64,000 nucleotides of DNA from Nitrosomonas sp. PY1 (GCF_022836435.1 NZ_BQXC01000001.1:1-64000), one strand, 5' to 3'. Shown: positions 41,096 to 50,053, counted from the first letter of the stretch. Numbers and translations are program-made. Notes: generated by a model from the sequence alone, not told the origin.

Positions 41096-42025
41096 TTATG
41101 GTTTATGAAATGCTAACAACAATAAACCGCCTACCGACAGCAAAAGGACTGTCAACGCAATCAGTGTATTACGCTGATATTTTTGGGAGAGTTGTTTTTG
41201 AGGGTATACTGAAATGATAAAAGGATATCCACTCTTTTCAGGTTTTGCGATGATATTGACGTCGGGTTCTAGTACTAGCTGAGCGTGAATTTGTTGCGCT
41301 TCCAAGCGCGCTTGCTGTCGTGCAACTTCCCATTCTGGTTGATTGATAACTCCATCGCGGTTGCTATCAAAGCGCCGCTGCAAATCTGCTTGGTCTTTTT
41401 TCCATTCGTTCAGTAAATCGATCATAATAGCGCGCTCTTTGTGTTGCGTGCTAGCTGAGACTGTTGTGAATTGACCTAAGATATACAATGATTGTCCTGG
41501 CAAAATAAGTGATTCGCTATAACGATAATGATTAGAAAATCCATGTATCAGTGATTGACTTTCCAATAAAAGTGTTTTGGTTGGCCATTCGGTATTGCCA
41601 TACCAGGCCAGGTGTTCGCTGCCATTTACTTCTGCGTGCGCTGGATCGACATAGCAACTGCTATCAGCGTCCATTAATTTAAACCGATAGTCACTGGTAC
41701 GGTTATAAACAATCCGCCAACGCGATTGTTTGCGATTATTTTCGATAACCGATTCTTCTTGCTCGATTTGGCTGTGATACCAAAGGCAAGGGTGATTCGA
41801 TAGTGGTGCATAAATCGCTTGATCATCGATAAACTGCCCTTTTCCGCTGACTTCCACATAGCCTTGATGCGCAGATCGTAGCTTGGTGGTGGGTGTATCT
41901 TCGATAATCCTCGACCGCTTCCAGTTTCTTATCGCTAGGTACAGGCTGATGCTAGCTACTAGCAGGCATGACAATACAGCAAATTCCCAGTCCTCACGCG
42001 ACATGTCAGAAAACAGAGGATCCAT
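41096..42025 (-). CDS. GIDE-domain membrane protein with an EF-hand loop
   Basis: A 309-residue protein with an N-terminal transmembrane helix (about 14-31), a central GIDE-type domain (residues about 45-190, with 'NHPCLWYHSQIEQE' and the following beta-rich core typical of bacterial 'E3 ubiquitin ligase-like' proteins) and a C-terminal transmembrane helix (about 287-303). There is no RING domain, as in bacterial members generally. Between them lies a perfect EF-hand loop: D220, N222, D224, G225, I227, E231, in DSNRDGVINQPE. I chose the start at 42025, just after lemA; an open frame to 42127 overlaps lemA. LemA and GIDE genes are a recurrent pair; their function is not established. Confidence 0.75.
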   Translation of the reverse strand: MDPLFSDMSREDWEFAVLSCLLVASISLYLAIRNWKRSRIIEDTPTTKLRSAHQGYVEVSGKGQFIDDQAIYAPLSNHPCLWYHSQIEQEESVIENNRKQSRWRIVYNRTSDYRFKLMDADSSCYVDPAHAEVNGSEHLAWYGNTEWPTKTLLLESQSLIHGFSNHYRYSESLILPGQSLYILGQFTTVSASTQHKERAIMIDLLNEWKKDQADLQRRFDSNRDGVINQPEWEVARQQARLEAQQIHAQLVLEPDVNIIAKPEKSGYPFIISVYPQKQLSQKYQRNTLIALTVLLLSVGGLLLLAFHKP

Positions 42026-42035
42026 GCTGAACGTG

Positions 42036-42608
42036 TTAGCGAAATAGCTGATTGATATTGACGTCAGTCGTTTCGGTGGAATTGAATTCCAATAAATCCC
42101 GTGGTGTAAAATGGAACCAGCGTGCAATCAGAACATCTGGAAATTGTTCGATGCGTACGTTATTGATTTTGGCCGCTTCGTTATAGAACTCTCGGCGATC
42201 TGCAATGGTGTTTTCCAGTCCGGTAATTCGAATTTGCAGGTGCTGAAATTTCTCGCTGGCTTTGAGCTCAGGATAGTCTTCCGAGACCGCAAATAAATTA
42301 CCTAATCCGATACGCAAACTATTTTCTGCCGAACCTAATGCACTCATATTACTGGTTTCTCTCGCGGCAGCCACTTGCGAGCGTGCTGCAATCACTTGTT
42401 TCAGCGTTTCTTGTTCAAAACCCATGTATTGCTTGCATGTTTCCACCAATTTAGGAAGCTCGTCATGACGCTGCTTCAATAATACATCGATGTTCGACCA
42501 AGCCTGAGACACATTGTGTTTGATATCCACCAGGCGATTATAGATCAAGACACCATAGATAATAACGATGGCAATCAATGCCAATAGTATATAAATGAAA
42601 GCTTCCAC
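42036..42608 (-). CDS. lemA: LemA family protein
   Basis: A 190-residue protein with one N-terminal transmembrane helix (residues 4-22) and a long helical bundle typical of the LemA family. Typical pieces are YNRLVDIKHNVSQAWSNIDVLLKQRHDELPKLV, ENSLRIGLGNLFAVSEDYPELKASEKF and ENTIADRREFYNEA. GTG is the start with AAGGAG about 10 bases before it. It heads a two-gene unit with the GIDE-domain gene 10 bases downstream. In bacteria LemA is a conserved envelope protein of unknown biochemical role. Confidence 0.93.
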   Translation of the reverse strand: MEAFIYILLALIAIVIIYGVLIYNRLVDIKHNVSQAWSNIDVLLKQRHDELPKLVETCKQYMGFEQETLKQVIAARSQVAAARETSNMSALGSAENSLRIGLGNLFAVSEDYPELKASEKFQHLQIRITGLENTIADRREFYNEAAKINNVRIEQFPDVLIARWFHFTPRDLLEFNSTETTDVNINQLFR

Positions 42609-42824
42609 GGTATAAATTCTCCTTTTATCAGTCAGGCAATGGTTAATATACCTGATCCATTATTGTATGAACGGTGTAAAAAGAAGGCTTATCAAAATGG
42701 TATTTTTTATCATGACTTATCATAGAGATATGTACTCGGGTCGAATTTTTAATTTTATTGACGCGAGTGGGCCTTATACTATGTGTGGGCTATTACAAGT
42801 ATCAATCACAGCGAGGAGAGTGCG

Positions 42825-43214
42825 TTGCGAGTATATTATGGAAATCGATTTGAGCGAATTAAGCTTATTAAGCTGTCAGTGTTGTTGCTTTGCTTGACTG
42901 TTTCTGCAAGTGTTTGGTCGCAATCTCAGGAATCAAAAAGCATTACTATCCACTTGAGTGAGGAAGGCCCGGGTGGGTGCGAGCTACTTGGCAGAGTAAA
43001 AGGTTCTTCAAAAGAAAACGATCAGGATGCTAATGACGATAAAACACCTTACGTTGATCGACTGATTAAAGCGAGAAACCGCCTGCGAGAAGAGACTGCA
43101 AGGCTGGGTGGTAATACGGTCCATATTCTTCGTGCCAATAACTCAGGAAAATATGAAGCACCCGGTGTGGACAAGGAAATTTTTTATATAGGCGATGTTT
43201 ATCAATGTAATTGA
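42825..43214 (+). CDS. Periplasmic DUF4156/RcsF-like protein, TTG start
   Basis: I start it at a TTG (42825) preceded by GAGGAG with a 7-base gap; an upstream ATG at 42783 lacks a ribosome binding site. The product (129 residues) has a signal peptide (cleavage near residue 32, SVWS). It also has a compact domain with Cys52, a KARNRLREETARLGGNTVHIL helix and a final Cys127 two residues before the end. The alternating 'CELLGRVKG ... LREETARLGGN' pattern resembles DUF4156 and RcsF-like envelope domains. It converges with sbtA and shares a terminator with it. The function is unknown. Confidence 0.6.
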   Translation: MRVYYGNRFERIKLIKLSVLLLCLTVSASVWSQSQESKSITIHLSEEGPGGCELLGRVKGSSKENDQDANDDKTPYVDRLIKARNRLREETARLGGNTVHILRANNSGKYEAPGVDKEIFYIGDVYQCN

Positions 43215-43233
43215 GTGTAGTTAACTTGTAGTC

Positions 43234-43262
43234 CCCCGCGGGCTTTGCCACGGGGTTGTTTA
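43234..43262. terminator. Bidirectional terminator between convergent genes
   Basis: CCCCG (43234-43238) pairs with CGGGG (43251-43255), extended inside by GG/CC across one mismatch, with a short G/C-flanked loop (GCTTTG). It is followed by TTGTTTATTTC on the plus strand and lies in the 50-base space between the stop codons of the DUF4156-like gene and sbtA. Confidence 0.6.
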
Positions 43263-43264
43263 TT

Positions 43265-44374
43265 TCAAGCAATTGGCATTGATGCGATCAATGCCTTGGT
43301 AATCAAGATATAAACAGGAATACCGATGGTTACATTATAAGTAAAAGTCAATCCAAGTGAGGCTGCCAGGGGTAGTGTGGGGCTGGATTCCGGAATCGCA
43401 ATGCGCTGAACAGCAGGTACAGCGATATACGATGCTGCTCCACATAATACTGCGAATAGAACATACGTGCCTACTTCAAATGGATGTTGAAGCAACATAC
43501 TATAGCCATGAGCAATCATGATACCGATCGATGCAAAAACATTAGGGGCTATTAATCCGAATGCAATAAAACCAGAGCCACCAAGTTTCAAGTCTTTAAG
43601 TTGCGAGCAGGCAGTCATTCCCATTTCCAAAAGGAAAAGACATAGAATACCTTGAAATAAAACTACAAAAAAACTGTCGTTAGCCTCAGTAACTTGCACT
43701 CCTTGTAGCCTGGAAATGAAACCAATTGCAATACCACCGAATAGCAAAAAAATACCGGGATTGAGAAAGATTTCATGCAGAATTTTTTTGTTGAATACGG
43801 AATGGCTATGCATCGTGTCATGAGCTTTAACAGTTTTCGGATCATAGTCGGGTTCTCCCGGCATATTGCCATTTTGGTCCATTTTTCCGGAATGGCGAAT
43901 CTTGGAAGCAAGATAAAGTGCAACAAGGCATCCGGGAATTTCCATGACAGCTAGCATGACCGGCATATAGGCAGCAAATGCAATATTGGCTGTAACAAGG
44001 ACGCCCATACATGTTACAAACGTACCGGCCGAATCTGAGCCGTAATAACCTGCTACCGTTGCCGCGTCAAGCTGTCGTAGTCGGGTCATGCGACGCAGTG
44101 CAAAATATGCGACTAAGCCAATAATTGTATTTGTAAAGAAACCGATAATCATGAATCCAAGTGCAATTTCAAGATCGGCAAACTCAAGTTCGGCTAATTC
44201 TTCACCGCCATGCCAACCAATCGCAATGAGTAAATAAATCGTTATGCCTTTATAAAGTGCGACAGGATATTCTAAGGGCACTTTTAATAAAGTAATCAGA
44301 AATCCTAAATAGAAGAATAATAGTAAGGGTTTAAATAGATTGTGCGTAAAATTAAAAATGAACTCTTCTAACAT
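43265..44374 (-). CDS. sbtA: SbtA-type sodium-dependent bicarbonate transporter
   Basis: A 369-residue inner-membrane protein with about ten transmembrane helices arranged as two inverted halves. The family-specific segment TVAGYYGSDSAGTFVTC (residues about 104-120) is present, as is the second-half counterpart GAASYIAVPAVQRIAIPESSPTLPLAASLGLTFTYN (about 308-343). A hydrophilic loop (about 165-190, Asp/His/Lys-rich) joins the halves. SbtA takes up bicarbonate with sodium and feeds carbon fixation in autotrophs. The usual PII-like regulator SbtB is not adjacent. The assignment is by motif resemblance. Confidence 0.87.
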   Translation of the reverse strand: MLEEFIFNFTHNLFKPLLLFFYLGFLITLLKVPLEYPVALYKGITIYLLIAIGWHGGEELAELEFADLEIALGFMIIGFFTNTIIGLVAYFALRRMTRLRQLDAATVAGYYGSDSAGTFVTCMGVLVTANIAFAAYMPVMLAVMEIPGCLVALYLASKIRHSGKMDQNGNMPGEPDYDPKTVKAHDTMHSHSVFNKKILHEIFLNPGIFLLFGGIAIGFISRLQGVQVTEANDSFFVVLFQGILCLFLLEMGMTACSQLKDLKLGGSGFIAFGLIAPNVFASIGIMIAHGYSMLLQHPFEVGTYVLFAVLCGAASYIAVPAVQRIAIPESSPTLPLAASLGLTFTYNVTIGIPVYILITKALIASMPIA

Positions 44375-44647
44375 TTCAATACTCCTTTTGTACCTATGTA
44401 ATGAGTTCTAAAGTACGGAAAATAAAGTAAGAGCTATCACTCTTTAGGTAAGAGCCTAATCAAACTGCCGACAATAGAAACAAAGCACTTTGCCATTGCA
44501 AATAATAGACCTTTTAATCTAGATGCAACAGCAGAGCATTTACTTAAGTATTTTTACTAAGGGGTATTAGTAGTGAGGTCATATCGTTATGGTTTCTTGT
44601 TTCGAGTCGACTTTAAAGAAACCCGGAATAGGGTGCCAGATAAAAGC

Positions 44648-46879
44648 CTAGCAAGTATTTGTGTGAATCTTGCTCTGATGAGCTTGCCGATAAATTTTCC
44701 AGCAATAGTGAATTTTGGCATTGCGAGAAAAATCTTTTGGTACCATGGCTTGGCTGATGTCTTCAATGATCAAATCATCGAATGCCTGATGGTCCATTTT
44801 AAAGCGTCGGAAATTGGTGGAGAAATAGAGTACTCCGTCTTGTGCAAGTAGCGTTACGGCATTGTAAATCAAGGGCACATGATTATTCTGAATATCGAAG
44901 GCCTCATCCATCTTCTTGGAATTGGAGAAAGTGGGTGGGTCAAGGAAAATTAAATCGAATTGCGGCTTGGGTTTGCAGTGCGTTTGTGCGGCTAGCCATT
45001 GCTGGCAATCGGCGCGTATGAACTGATGGTCGCCTTGAATACCATTGAGGGTAAAGTTTCGTTTCGCCCAGTCCAAATAAGTATTTGACATATCGATAGT
45101 TAGTGTAGAACGGGCGCCGCCGATAGCTGCGTGAACCGATGCGCTTCCGGTATAAGCAAATAAATTCAGAAAACGCTTATTCTCAGCTTGTTGTTGAATC
45201 ATTAAACGCATTGGGCGGTGATCGAGAAACAATCCGGTATCAAGATAATCCTCAAAATTCACCCAAAATTGACACCCACCCTCTTCAATAATATGAAAGC
45301 GGCGCGAATTATTTATTTTTTCGTATTGCTCAGTGCTTTTTTGCTTGCGACGGATCTTTAAAAATACTTGTTCCGATGGGATGTCAAGTACCTTGCTGAT
45401 TTCATTGAGTGCGCCGGCTAGTCGATGGTTAGCTTTGATTGGATCAATCGATTTGGGTGGTTCGTACTCCTGCACATTCACCCAAGTTTTTTCGCCTTGG
45501 TATACATCTACAGCAACCGCATATTCCGGTAAATCAGCATCATACAGACGATAACAATGGATGTGGTGACTCTTAATCCATTGTGATAATTTCTTTAGGT
45601 TTTTGCGTAACCGATTGGCAAACATCTCGGCGTGACTATCCGTTGTTGCGGCTCGAGCGCGAATATTGATTTGTTCAATACGCTCCTGTTGAGATTTTGC
45701 TTTAGGCTCGAAAAAGGTATTTTCATCGATATTCAGACGCAACAATTTACATTCCAGCGCACCATTAAATAGCGTAATAGGTTTTTGTGAACGGACTCCG
45801 AGGCGAAAACCTAGTTCTGGATTACCGATAATGATGGCGGCTTGCCAACCGATAAAGCGCTGCTTTAGTACCTCGCCAAAGGTACGATATAGTGCTGCCG
45901 CTTGAGTTTCATCATTAAGTCGTTCGCCATAAGGAGGATTGCAAACGAGCAGCCCTTTCGGCCAACTTTCTGCGGCAGATATTTCCGCAATATCTCGTTT
46001 TTCAATGTGAATTTTGTTTTGCAGTTCGATATTTTCGATATGTTGCAGCGCGGCCGTGACTGCACGGCGATCCTGATCAAAGCCTACGATGACTGGTAAT
46101 TTATCGATACCAATCGTGCGCCGTTGCTGAGCCTCATTTACCAGCATTTGCCACAAGGCTTCATGGTGTTGTTTCCAACCCAAGAAACCAAAGTAATTAC
46201 GTTGTAAGCCAGGTGCGATATCGCACGCAATCATCGCACCTTCCGTTAGTAAGGTGCCGGAACCACACATCGGATCAAGCAATGAACCGCCTTGTGCAGC
46301 CACAGCAGGCCAGCCTGCCCGTAACAAAATCGCCGCCGCCAAGTTCTCCTTCAGCGGCGCAATAACTGGCGTGTCGCGATAACCTCGCTTGTGTAAGCTT
46401 TCACCTGATAAATCCAGGCTCAATTGTGCCATTTCATGATGCAGATAAACATTCACCCGAATATTGGGACGTTCTGTATCAACGTTAGGGCGAGTGCCAA
46501 AACGGTTGCGCATTTGATCCACAATGGCATCTTTGACTTTGAGTGCGCCGAAATGTGTATGGGTAATCGCCGGATTATTTTTACTGTTAAACGAAACCGC
46601 CAGACTGTCATCCGCATTCAAATGCTCTGACCAGTCGATCCGTTGCACACCTGCGTAGAGATCCTGCTGCGATCGCACTTCGAAACTATCCAATAGCAGT
46701 AAAATGCGGTTGGCCGTGCGCAACCACAAGCAGGCCTGGTAGGCGAGCTTCAAATCCCCCTGGAAGGCAACACCAGCCATCTTCAGCTGTATGTTCTTGC
46801 CACCAAGAAGTTTGATTTCATTCGCCAAAATATCTTCCATCGCTTTTGGCGTAGTGGCAAAAAGTCGATAATCCGTCAC
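44648..46879 (-). CDS. rlmL: 23S rRNA m2G2445 / m7G2069 methyltransferase RlmKL
   Basis: A 743-residue bifunctional SAM-dependent enzyme that methylates 23S rRNA. GTG starts it. The N-terminal THUMP domain (about 1-155) precedes an RlmL methyltransferase domain with LLDPMCGSGTLLTEGA and the NPPYGERL tetrad. The C-terminal RlmK domain (from about 470) has RFLNLFAYTGSASVHAA and FLDPPTFSNS. The length is about 40 residues more than the E. coli fusion, partly a C-terminal tail. It is a single gene, with gpmA-like and sbtA on either side. Confidence 0.95.
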   Translation of the reverse strand: MTDYRLFATTPKAMEDILANEIKLLGGKNIQLKMAGVAFQGDLKLAYQACLWLRTANRILLLLDSFEVRSQQDLYAGVQRIDWSEHLNADDSLAVSFNSKNNPAITHTHFGALKVKDAIVDQMRNRFGTRPNVDTERPNIRVNVYLHHEMAQLSLDLSGESLHKRGYRDTPVIAPLKENLAAAILLRAGWPAVAAQGGSLLDPMCGSGTLLTEGAMIACDIAPGLQRNYFGFLGWKQHHEALWQMLVNEAQQRRTIGIDKLPVIVGFDQDRRAVTAALQHIENIELQNKIHIEKRDIAEISAAESWPKGLLVCNPPYGERLNDETQAAALYRTFGEVLKQRFIGWQAAIIIGNPELGFRLGVRSQKPITLFNGALECKLLRLNIDENTFFEPKAKSQQERIEQINIRARAATTDSHAEMFANRLRKNLKKLSQWIKSHHIHCYRLYDADLPEYAVAVDVYQGEKTWVNVQEYEPPKSIDPIKANHRLAGALNEISKVLDIPSEQVFLKIRRKQKSTEQYEKINNSRRFHIIEEGGCQFWVNFEDYLDTGLFLDHRPMRLMIQQQAENKRFLNLFAYTGSASVHAAIGGARSTLTIDMSNTYLDWAKRNFTLNGIQGDHQFIRADCQQWLAAQTHCKPKPQFDLIFLDPPTFSNSKKMDEAFDIQNNHVPLIYNAVTLLAQDGVLYFSTNFRRFKMDHQAFDDLIIEDISQAMVPKDFSRNAKIHYCWKIYRQAHQSKIHTNTC

Positions 46880-46976
46880 GATGGGATAAGAGGCAAAGCA
46901 GAAATACAGTGAGTGTCCGCGTATAAGGTCAAATAGTAAGCGACTCTATGAAAACAGTTTGTTAAAACAACGGTGA

Positions 46977-47732
46977 TCAGATTTTTTTATCGACATAATA
47001 ATGCCGTAATGGTCTTAGGCTCTCATCTAATTCATATACCAACGGCCTTCCGGTAGCCAATCTGGATTTCATTACTTGGCCCGGAGTCAGATCATCCAGT
47101 AGCATCATCAAAGCACGTAGTGAATTGCGATGCGCTACCACCAAGGTGCACTGATTGTTTTTTAACTGTGGTTTAATGATGTTATCCCAATGTGGTTTCA
47201 CACGTGCAACGGTTTGTTCCATGCTTTCACCTAATGGTAGTATGTTTTTGTCAATGTCAGCATAATTAGGATTGTTGCCGGGAAATCGCATGTCTTGAGC
47301 ATTTATCGTTGGAGGAATTGCATCAAATTGAACCTGGCAACCTAGAATAGGCCAAACGCCGAATTTCGTGACGGCATATAACCGCCCGAGGTCTTCCAGC
47401 GCGCCATAATGCCGCTCATTTAATCGCCAATTTTGATAAATCGGTCGATTTGCTTGCTCCATAACCGCCAGTACAATTTGTGCTGTGGCGATAGCGCGTT
47501 GCAATACGGAAGTGAAACAAACATCAAATTGATAACCTGCTTTTTGTAACATTTGCGCTGCTTGTACGGCTTCTCTTTCACCCTTGGCGCTTAACGCAAC
47601 ATCACTCCATCCAGTGAATTTCTTTTGTTGATTCCAGATGCTTTCGCCATGCCGAAGGAGAATCAGCTTTTTGGTTTTGAGCACAGCGGGTTTGGCGATT
47701 GTCAGTGCAGAGCTGGTAGTATTTTCAGTCAT
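46977..47732 (-). CDS. GpmA-like phosphoglycerate mutase, substrate residues changed
   Basis: A 251-residue histidine-phosphatase superfamily protein with the dPGM fold. It has the catalytic RHGES (Arg27, His28) and Glu106 in NERHYG, and ends in PLVYELDESLRPLRHYYV. However, the block that holds the substrate-binding Arg116 and Arg117 of E. coli GpmA reads Gln133-Val134 here, and the catalytic HGN is HRN (His201, Arg202, Asn203). It is therefore doubtful that it is a normal 2,3-bisphosphoglycerate-dependent mutase. It is the last gene of a five-gene operon, 12 bases after the desaturase. Housekeeping mutase activity may come from another gene. Confidence 0.8.
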   Translation of the reverse strand: MTENTTSSALTIAKPAVLKTKKLILLRHGESIWNQQKKFTGWSDVALSAKGEREAVQAAQMLQKAGYQFDVCFTSVLQRAIATAQIVLAVMEQANRPIYQNWRLNERHYGALEDLGRLYAVTKFGVWPILGCQVQFDAIPPTINAQDMRFPGNNPNYADIDKNILPLGESMEQTVARVKPHWDNIIKPQLKNNQCTLVVAHRNSLRALMMLLDDLTPGQVMKSRLATGRPLVYELDESLRPLRHYYVDKKI

Positions 47733-47744
47733 TGTTATAGTTTC

Positions 47745-48794
47745 CTATTTATTAGCGGCGGAAGATTCACGCCAGATTTGTTGTAACGCGTCCCACAGGC
47801 CGTTACGCACCGTCTTTAAATATTGGGTATTGTCGGTTAAACCGTTGACCAATCGGCGTTGCGCCGTACCTAAGTTATGATAAGGCATGCTCATGAATAG
47901 ATGATGAGTGGCATGATAACGCAATCCAACCGGCGCCCATAGAGGGGTGGTTAAAAAATTTCCGGGTATATTAATGGAATCAAGATATTGATCCGCTAAA
48001 GTCATTTTATGATCGCCTGGATTGCGATAAGCATGCGCTGCCAATGTACGCAGCGAATTAAGCATGAATACCGTTACCGCAACCAAATACCATAATATCA
48101 GCAATGAATAAGGTATTACATCGATTATCATCAAAATTGCCACGATAGCAACGAATAAAAAGGTTGCTAATTCCTGTTGACGCCAATTTAAATCATTACG
48201 AATGGCATTTTCGGATCGCCGATAAGTAGGATCTATTGTGAGCGATGAAGCGCGCTCCCAAATGATTTTTCTTAGGGGTGGGATTAAATAAGATAAGGGC
48301 GTTAGTATCAGATAACGAAATACTAATAACAAAGGTATCAGAAAAGACAGCAACACATAGATAATCATTTCTGCGGGCTTGCTCACTGCGAATGGCAGGT
48401 ATTCACCATCCGCCCGGGTACCGTAAACATCAGGCTTATGATGATCATTATGTACACCATCATACATAAAGGATGGAATCATGAAAGGGATGCCGCTAAG
48501 TGCATTCCATACTAAACGAAAATTCTGGAAAGTGCCTTTTTTCAAGTGTGCCAATTCATGCACAAATATCGCTGAACGATACAGTGCCAATACAGCAACG
48601 ATAAAGCTACCGATTTGCCAAAGTGAAAATAAGGGCGACAGCAGCGCGGTAAAAAATGCAGTCCATCCCAGCGTAATATGCACTGTAAAATCAATCCAAT
48701 AAATCCAAGGATTCGGGGTCATTAAATCACGCACTAAGTGATGTGCTTCACGAAGTGGAAATTCTTTGGTGTAAGGGGTTTGTTGTTCGGTCAC
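47745..48794 (-). CDS. Fatty acid desaturase family membrane protein
   Basis: A 349-residue diiron membrane enzyme. The three histidine boxes of the desaturase/hydroxylase superfamily are complete: HELAH (His79, His83), HNDHH (His115, His118, His119) and HATHH (His294, His297, His298), with hydrophobic helices between them. It would add double bonds (or another oxygen-dependent modification) to acyl chains of lipids, using O2 and electrons. GTG is the start codon. It lies 30 bases after the HIT gene and 12 before the GpmA-like gene, so it belongs to one transcript. The substrate is not known from sequence. Confidence 0.9.
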   Translation of the reverse strand: MTEQQTPYTKEFPLREAHHLVRDLMTPNPWIYWIDFTVHITLGWTAFFTALLSPLFSLWQIGSFIVAVLALYRSAIFVHELAHLKKGTFQNFRLVWNALSGIPFMIPSFMYDGVHNDHHKPDVYGTRADGEYLPFAVSKPAEMIIYVLLSFLIPLLLVFRYLILTPLSYLIPPLRKIIWERASSLTIDPTYRRSENAIRNDLNWRQQELATFLFVAIVAILMIIDVIPYSLLILWYLVAVTVFMLNSLRTLAAHAYRNPGDHKMTLADQYLDSINIPGNFLTTPLWAPVGLRYHATHHLFMSMPYHNLGTAQRRLVNGLTDNTQYLKTVRNGLWDALQQIWRESSAANK

Positions 48795-48824
48795 GGGCCT
48801 CTCGTATTGATATTTTCTGCCAAT

Positions 48825-49277
48825 TTAAAGCCAGCACTGCTGGATATGTTGCATAATCAAGTCATTCTGCGTTACGTCAGTTAAATTAACCTGCTTTAAG
48901 TCAGGCATAGCGGGCCAACCAGCATCAATAAATTTCATATTTGCAAAAGTTTTGTGCTGAGCGTACCTTGGAATTACGTGAAAATGCACATCCGGATCGA
49001 CCATCATGAGCATCAAGTAATTAATCTTATCGTACTGAAATGCTTTTGCCAGCGCAGATTCAAGTTGCCCTGTTACGGTATGCAATTCGGCAAAGCTCGC
49101 GGAGCTCAAATCGGATAATGCCCGCGCAGGCTCATGTGCTGCAAGAATCAATGCGCCAAGGGTTGCTTGCGCTGGACGCAACAACACAGACCAGTGGCGA
49201 TATTGCCTAATGATGGTTTGTGGCGCACCAAACTTAAGCATGGTGGCGTTGAAAGACGGTAATTCAGTTACACTCAT
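48825..49277 (-). CDS. HIT-family hydrolase or transferase
   Basis: A 150-residue histidine triad protein of the HIT superfamily, which hydrolyses or transfers nucleoside monophosphates. The active-site segment reads DVHFHVIPR: the first His of the HxHxH triad is replaced by Asp96, while the nucleophile His98 and His100 remain. An N-terminal fold like that of HIT proteins precedes it (RPAQATLGALILAAHEPARALSDL). It follows the nucleotidyltransferase gene by 3 bases, which suggests linked function, such as removal of a nucleotidyl group from the product. Confidence 0.8.
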   Translation of the reverse strand: MSVTELPSFNATMLKFGAPQTIIRQYRHWSVLLRPAQATLGALILAAHEPARALSDLSSASFAELHTVTGQLESALAKAFQYDKINYLMLMMVDPDVHFHVIPRYAQHKTFANMKFIDAGWPAMPDLKQVNLTDVTQNDLIMQHIQQCWL

Positions 49278-49280
49278 AAT

Positions 49281-50009
49281 TCAACTTGGCTGATCAAACA
49301 TCATGCCCGCTCGCGACAAATCTTCGATGAAATCAATTTCACACCAACGATATCCTTGAATCGAACACGAATTGACCAAATGCTGCTTGGCCAATGCATC
49401 GATAATCGATAGATACCATGACTTCAATTCAGCGGGGTGACGCAGTGCTGACTCGATGGCTTGACAGAAAATTTGCGGGCCTTGCTCGCGAAAATAGCTC
49501 AAGCCGATGGATTCCGCATTAACCTGATGGATTGGTACAATTTTACTCACCTGTTTCACCCAACCATCGGTATCCAATTGTACTTTCATATCATCCGCAT
49601 CATAAACATCTTTTACATCCACACTCAGTGTAATAGGCACAGATTCAGAATTCAAGACCTTGGCCAAAAGCGCGGGCTCGACCAGAGTATCTCCATTGAG
49701 CAATAAAAAATCGCTACTCATTTTGTGACGAGCCACCCAGCAACTGGCTAAATTGTCCGCCACTTCAAAAAAAGGGTTGAACAAGATATTGATCTTATGA
49801 TTTGCATAACGCTGCTGTATCAGTGCTTCAATTAAAGCTATTTGAAAGCCAGCAATAATGATGATTTCATCAACTCCGACGCTGAGCAAAGCATCAATCT
49901 GCCAAGCCAACACGGGTTTATCAGCAACAGTAAGCATGCATTTGGGCGTATTTTCAGTCAACGGGAGCAGCCGTCTCCCCTGGCCGGCGCTGAGTATAAT
50001 GGCTTTCAT
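49281..50009 (-). CDS. LicC/PntC-like nucleotidyltransferase
   Basis: A 242-residue nucleotidyltransferase of the MobA-like/LicC family. The signature AIILSAGQGRRLLPLT at the N-terminus binds the nucleotide, and LLNGDTLVEPALL carries a metal-binding Asp. The C-terminal EIDFIEDLSRA block resembles the EIDxxxD end of LicC. Related enzymes activate phosphocholine or aminoalkylphosphonates with CTP, or sugar phosphates with NTPs. The substrate cannot be fixed here, but the short single-domain form and the C-terminal block favour a LicC-like activity. It lies 44 bases after the cysteine desulfurase and 3 before HIT. Confidence 0.8.
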   Translation of the reverse strand: MKAIILSAGQGRRLLPLTENTPKCMLTVADKPVLAWQIDALLSVGVDEIIIIAGFQIALIEALIQQRYANHKINILFNPFFEVADNLASCWVARHKMSSDFLLLNGDTLVEPALLAKVLNSESVPITLSVDVKDVYDADDMKVQLDTDGWVKQVSKIVPIHQVNAESIGLSYFREQGPQIFCQAIESALRHPAELKSWYLSIIDALAKQHLVNSCSIQGYRWCEIDFIEDLSRAGMMFDQPS

Positions 50010-50053
50010 GTGGTTTTTGACGATACAATGGCCCGATTAATTATGTCGCTATT

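Noticed and set aside
44573-44851. Plus-strand open frame beside the rlmL end
   Set aside because: Most of it lies antisense to the rlmL C-terminus. It has no ribosome binding site and no family-like sequence, so it is a chance frame.
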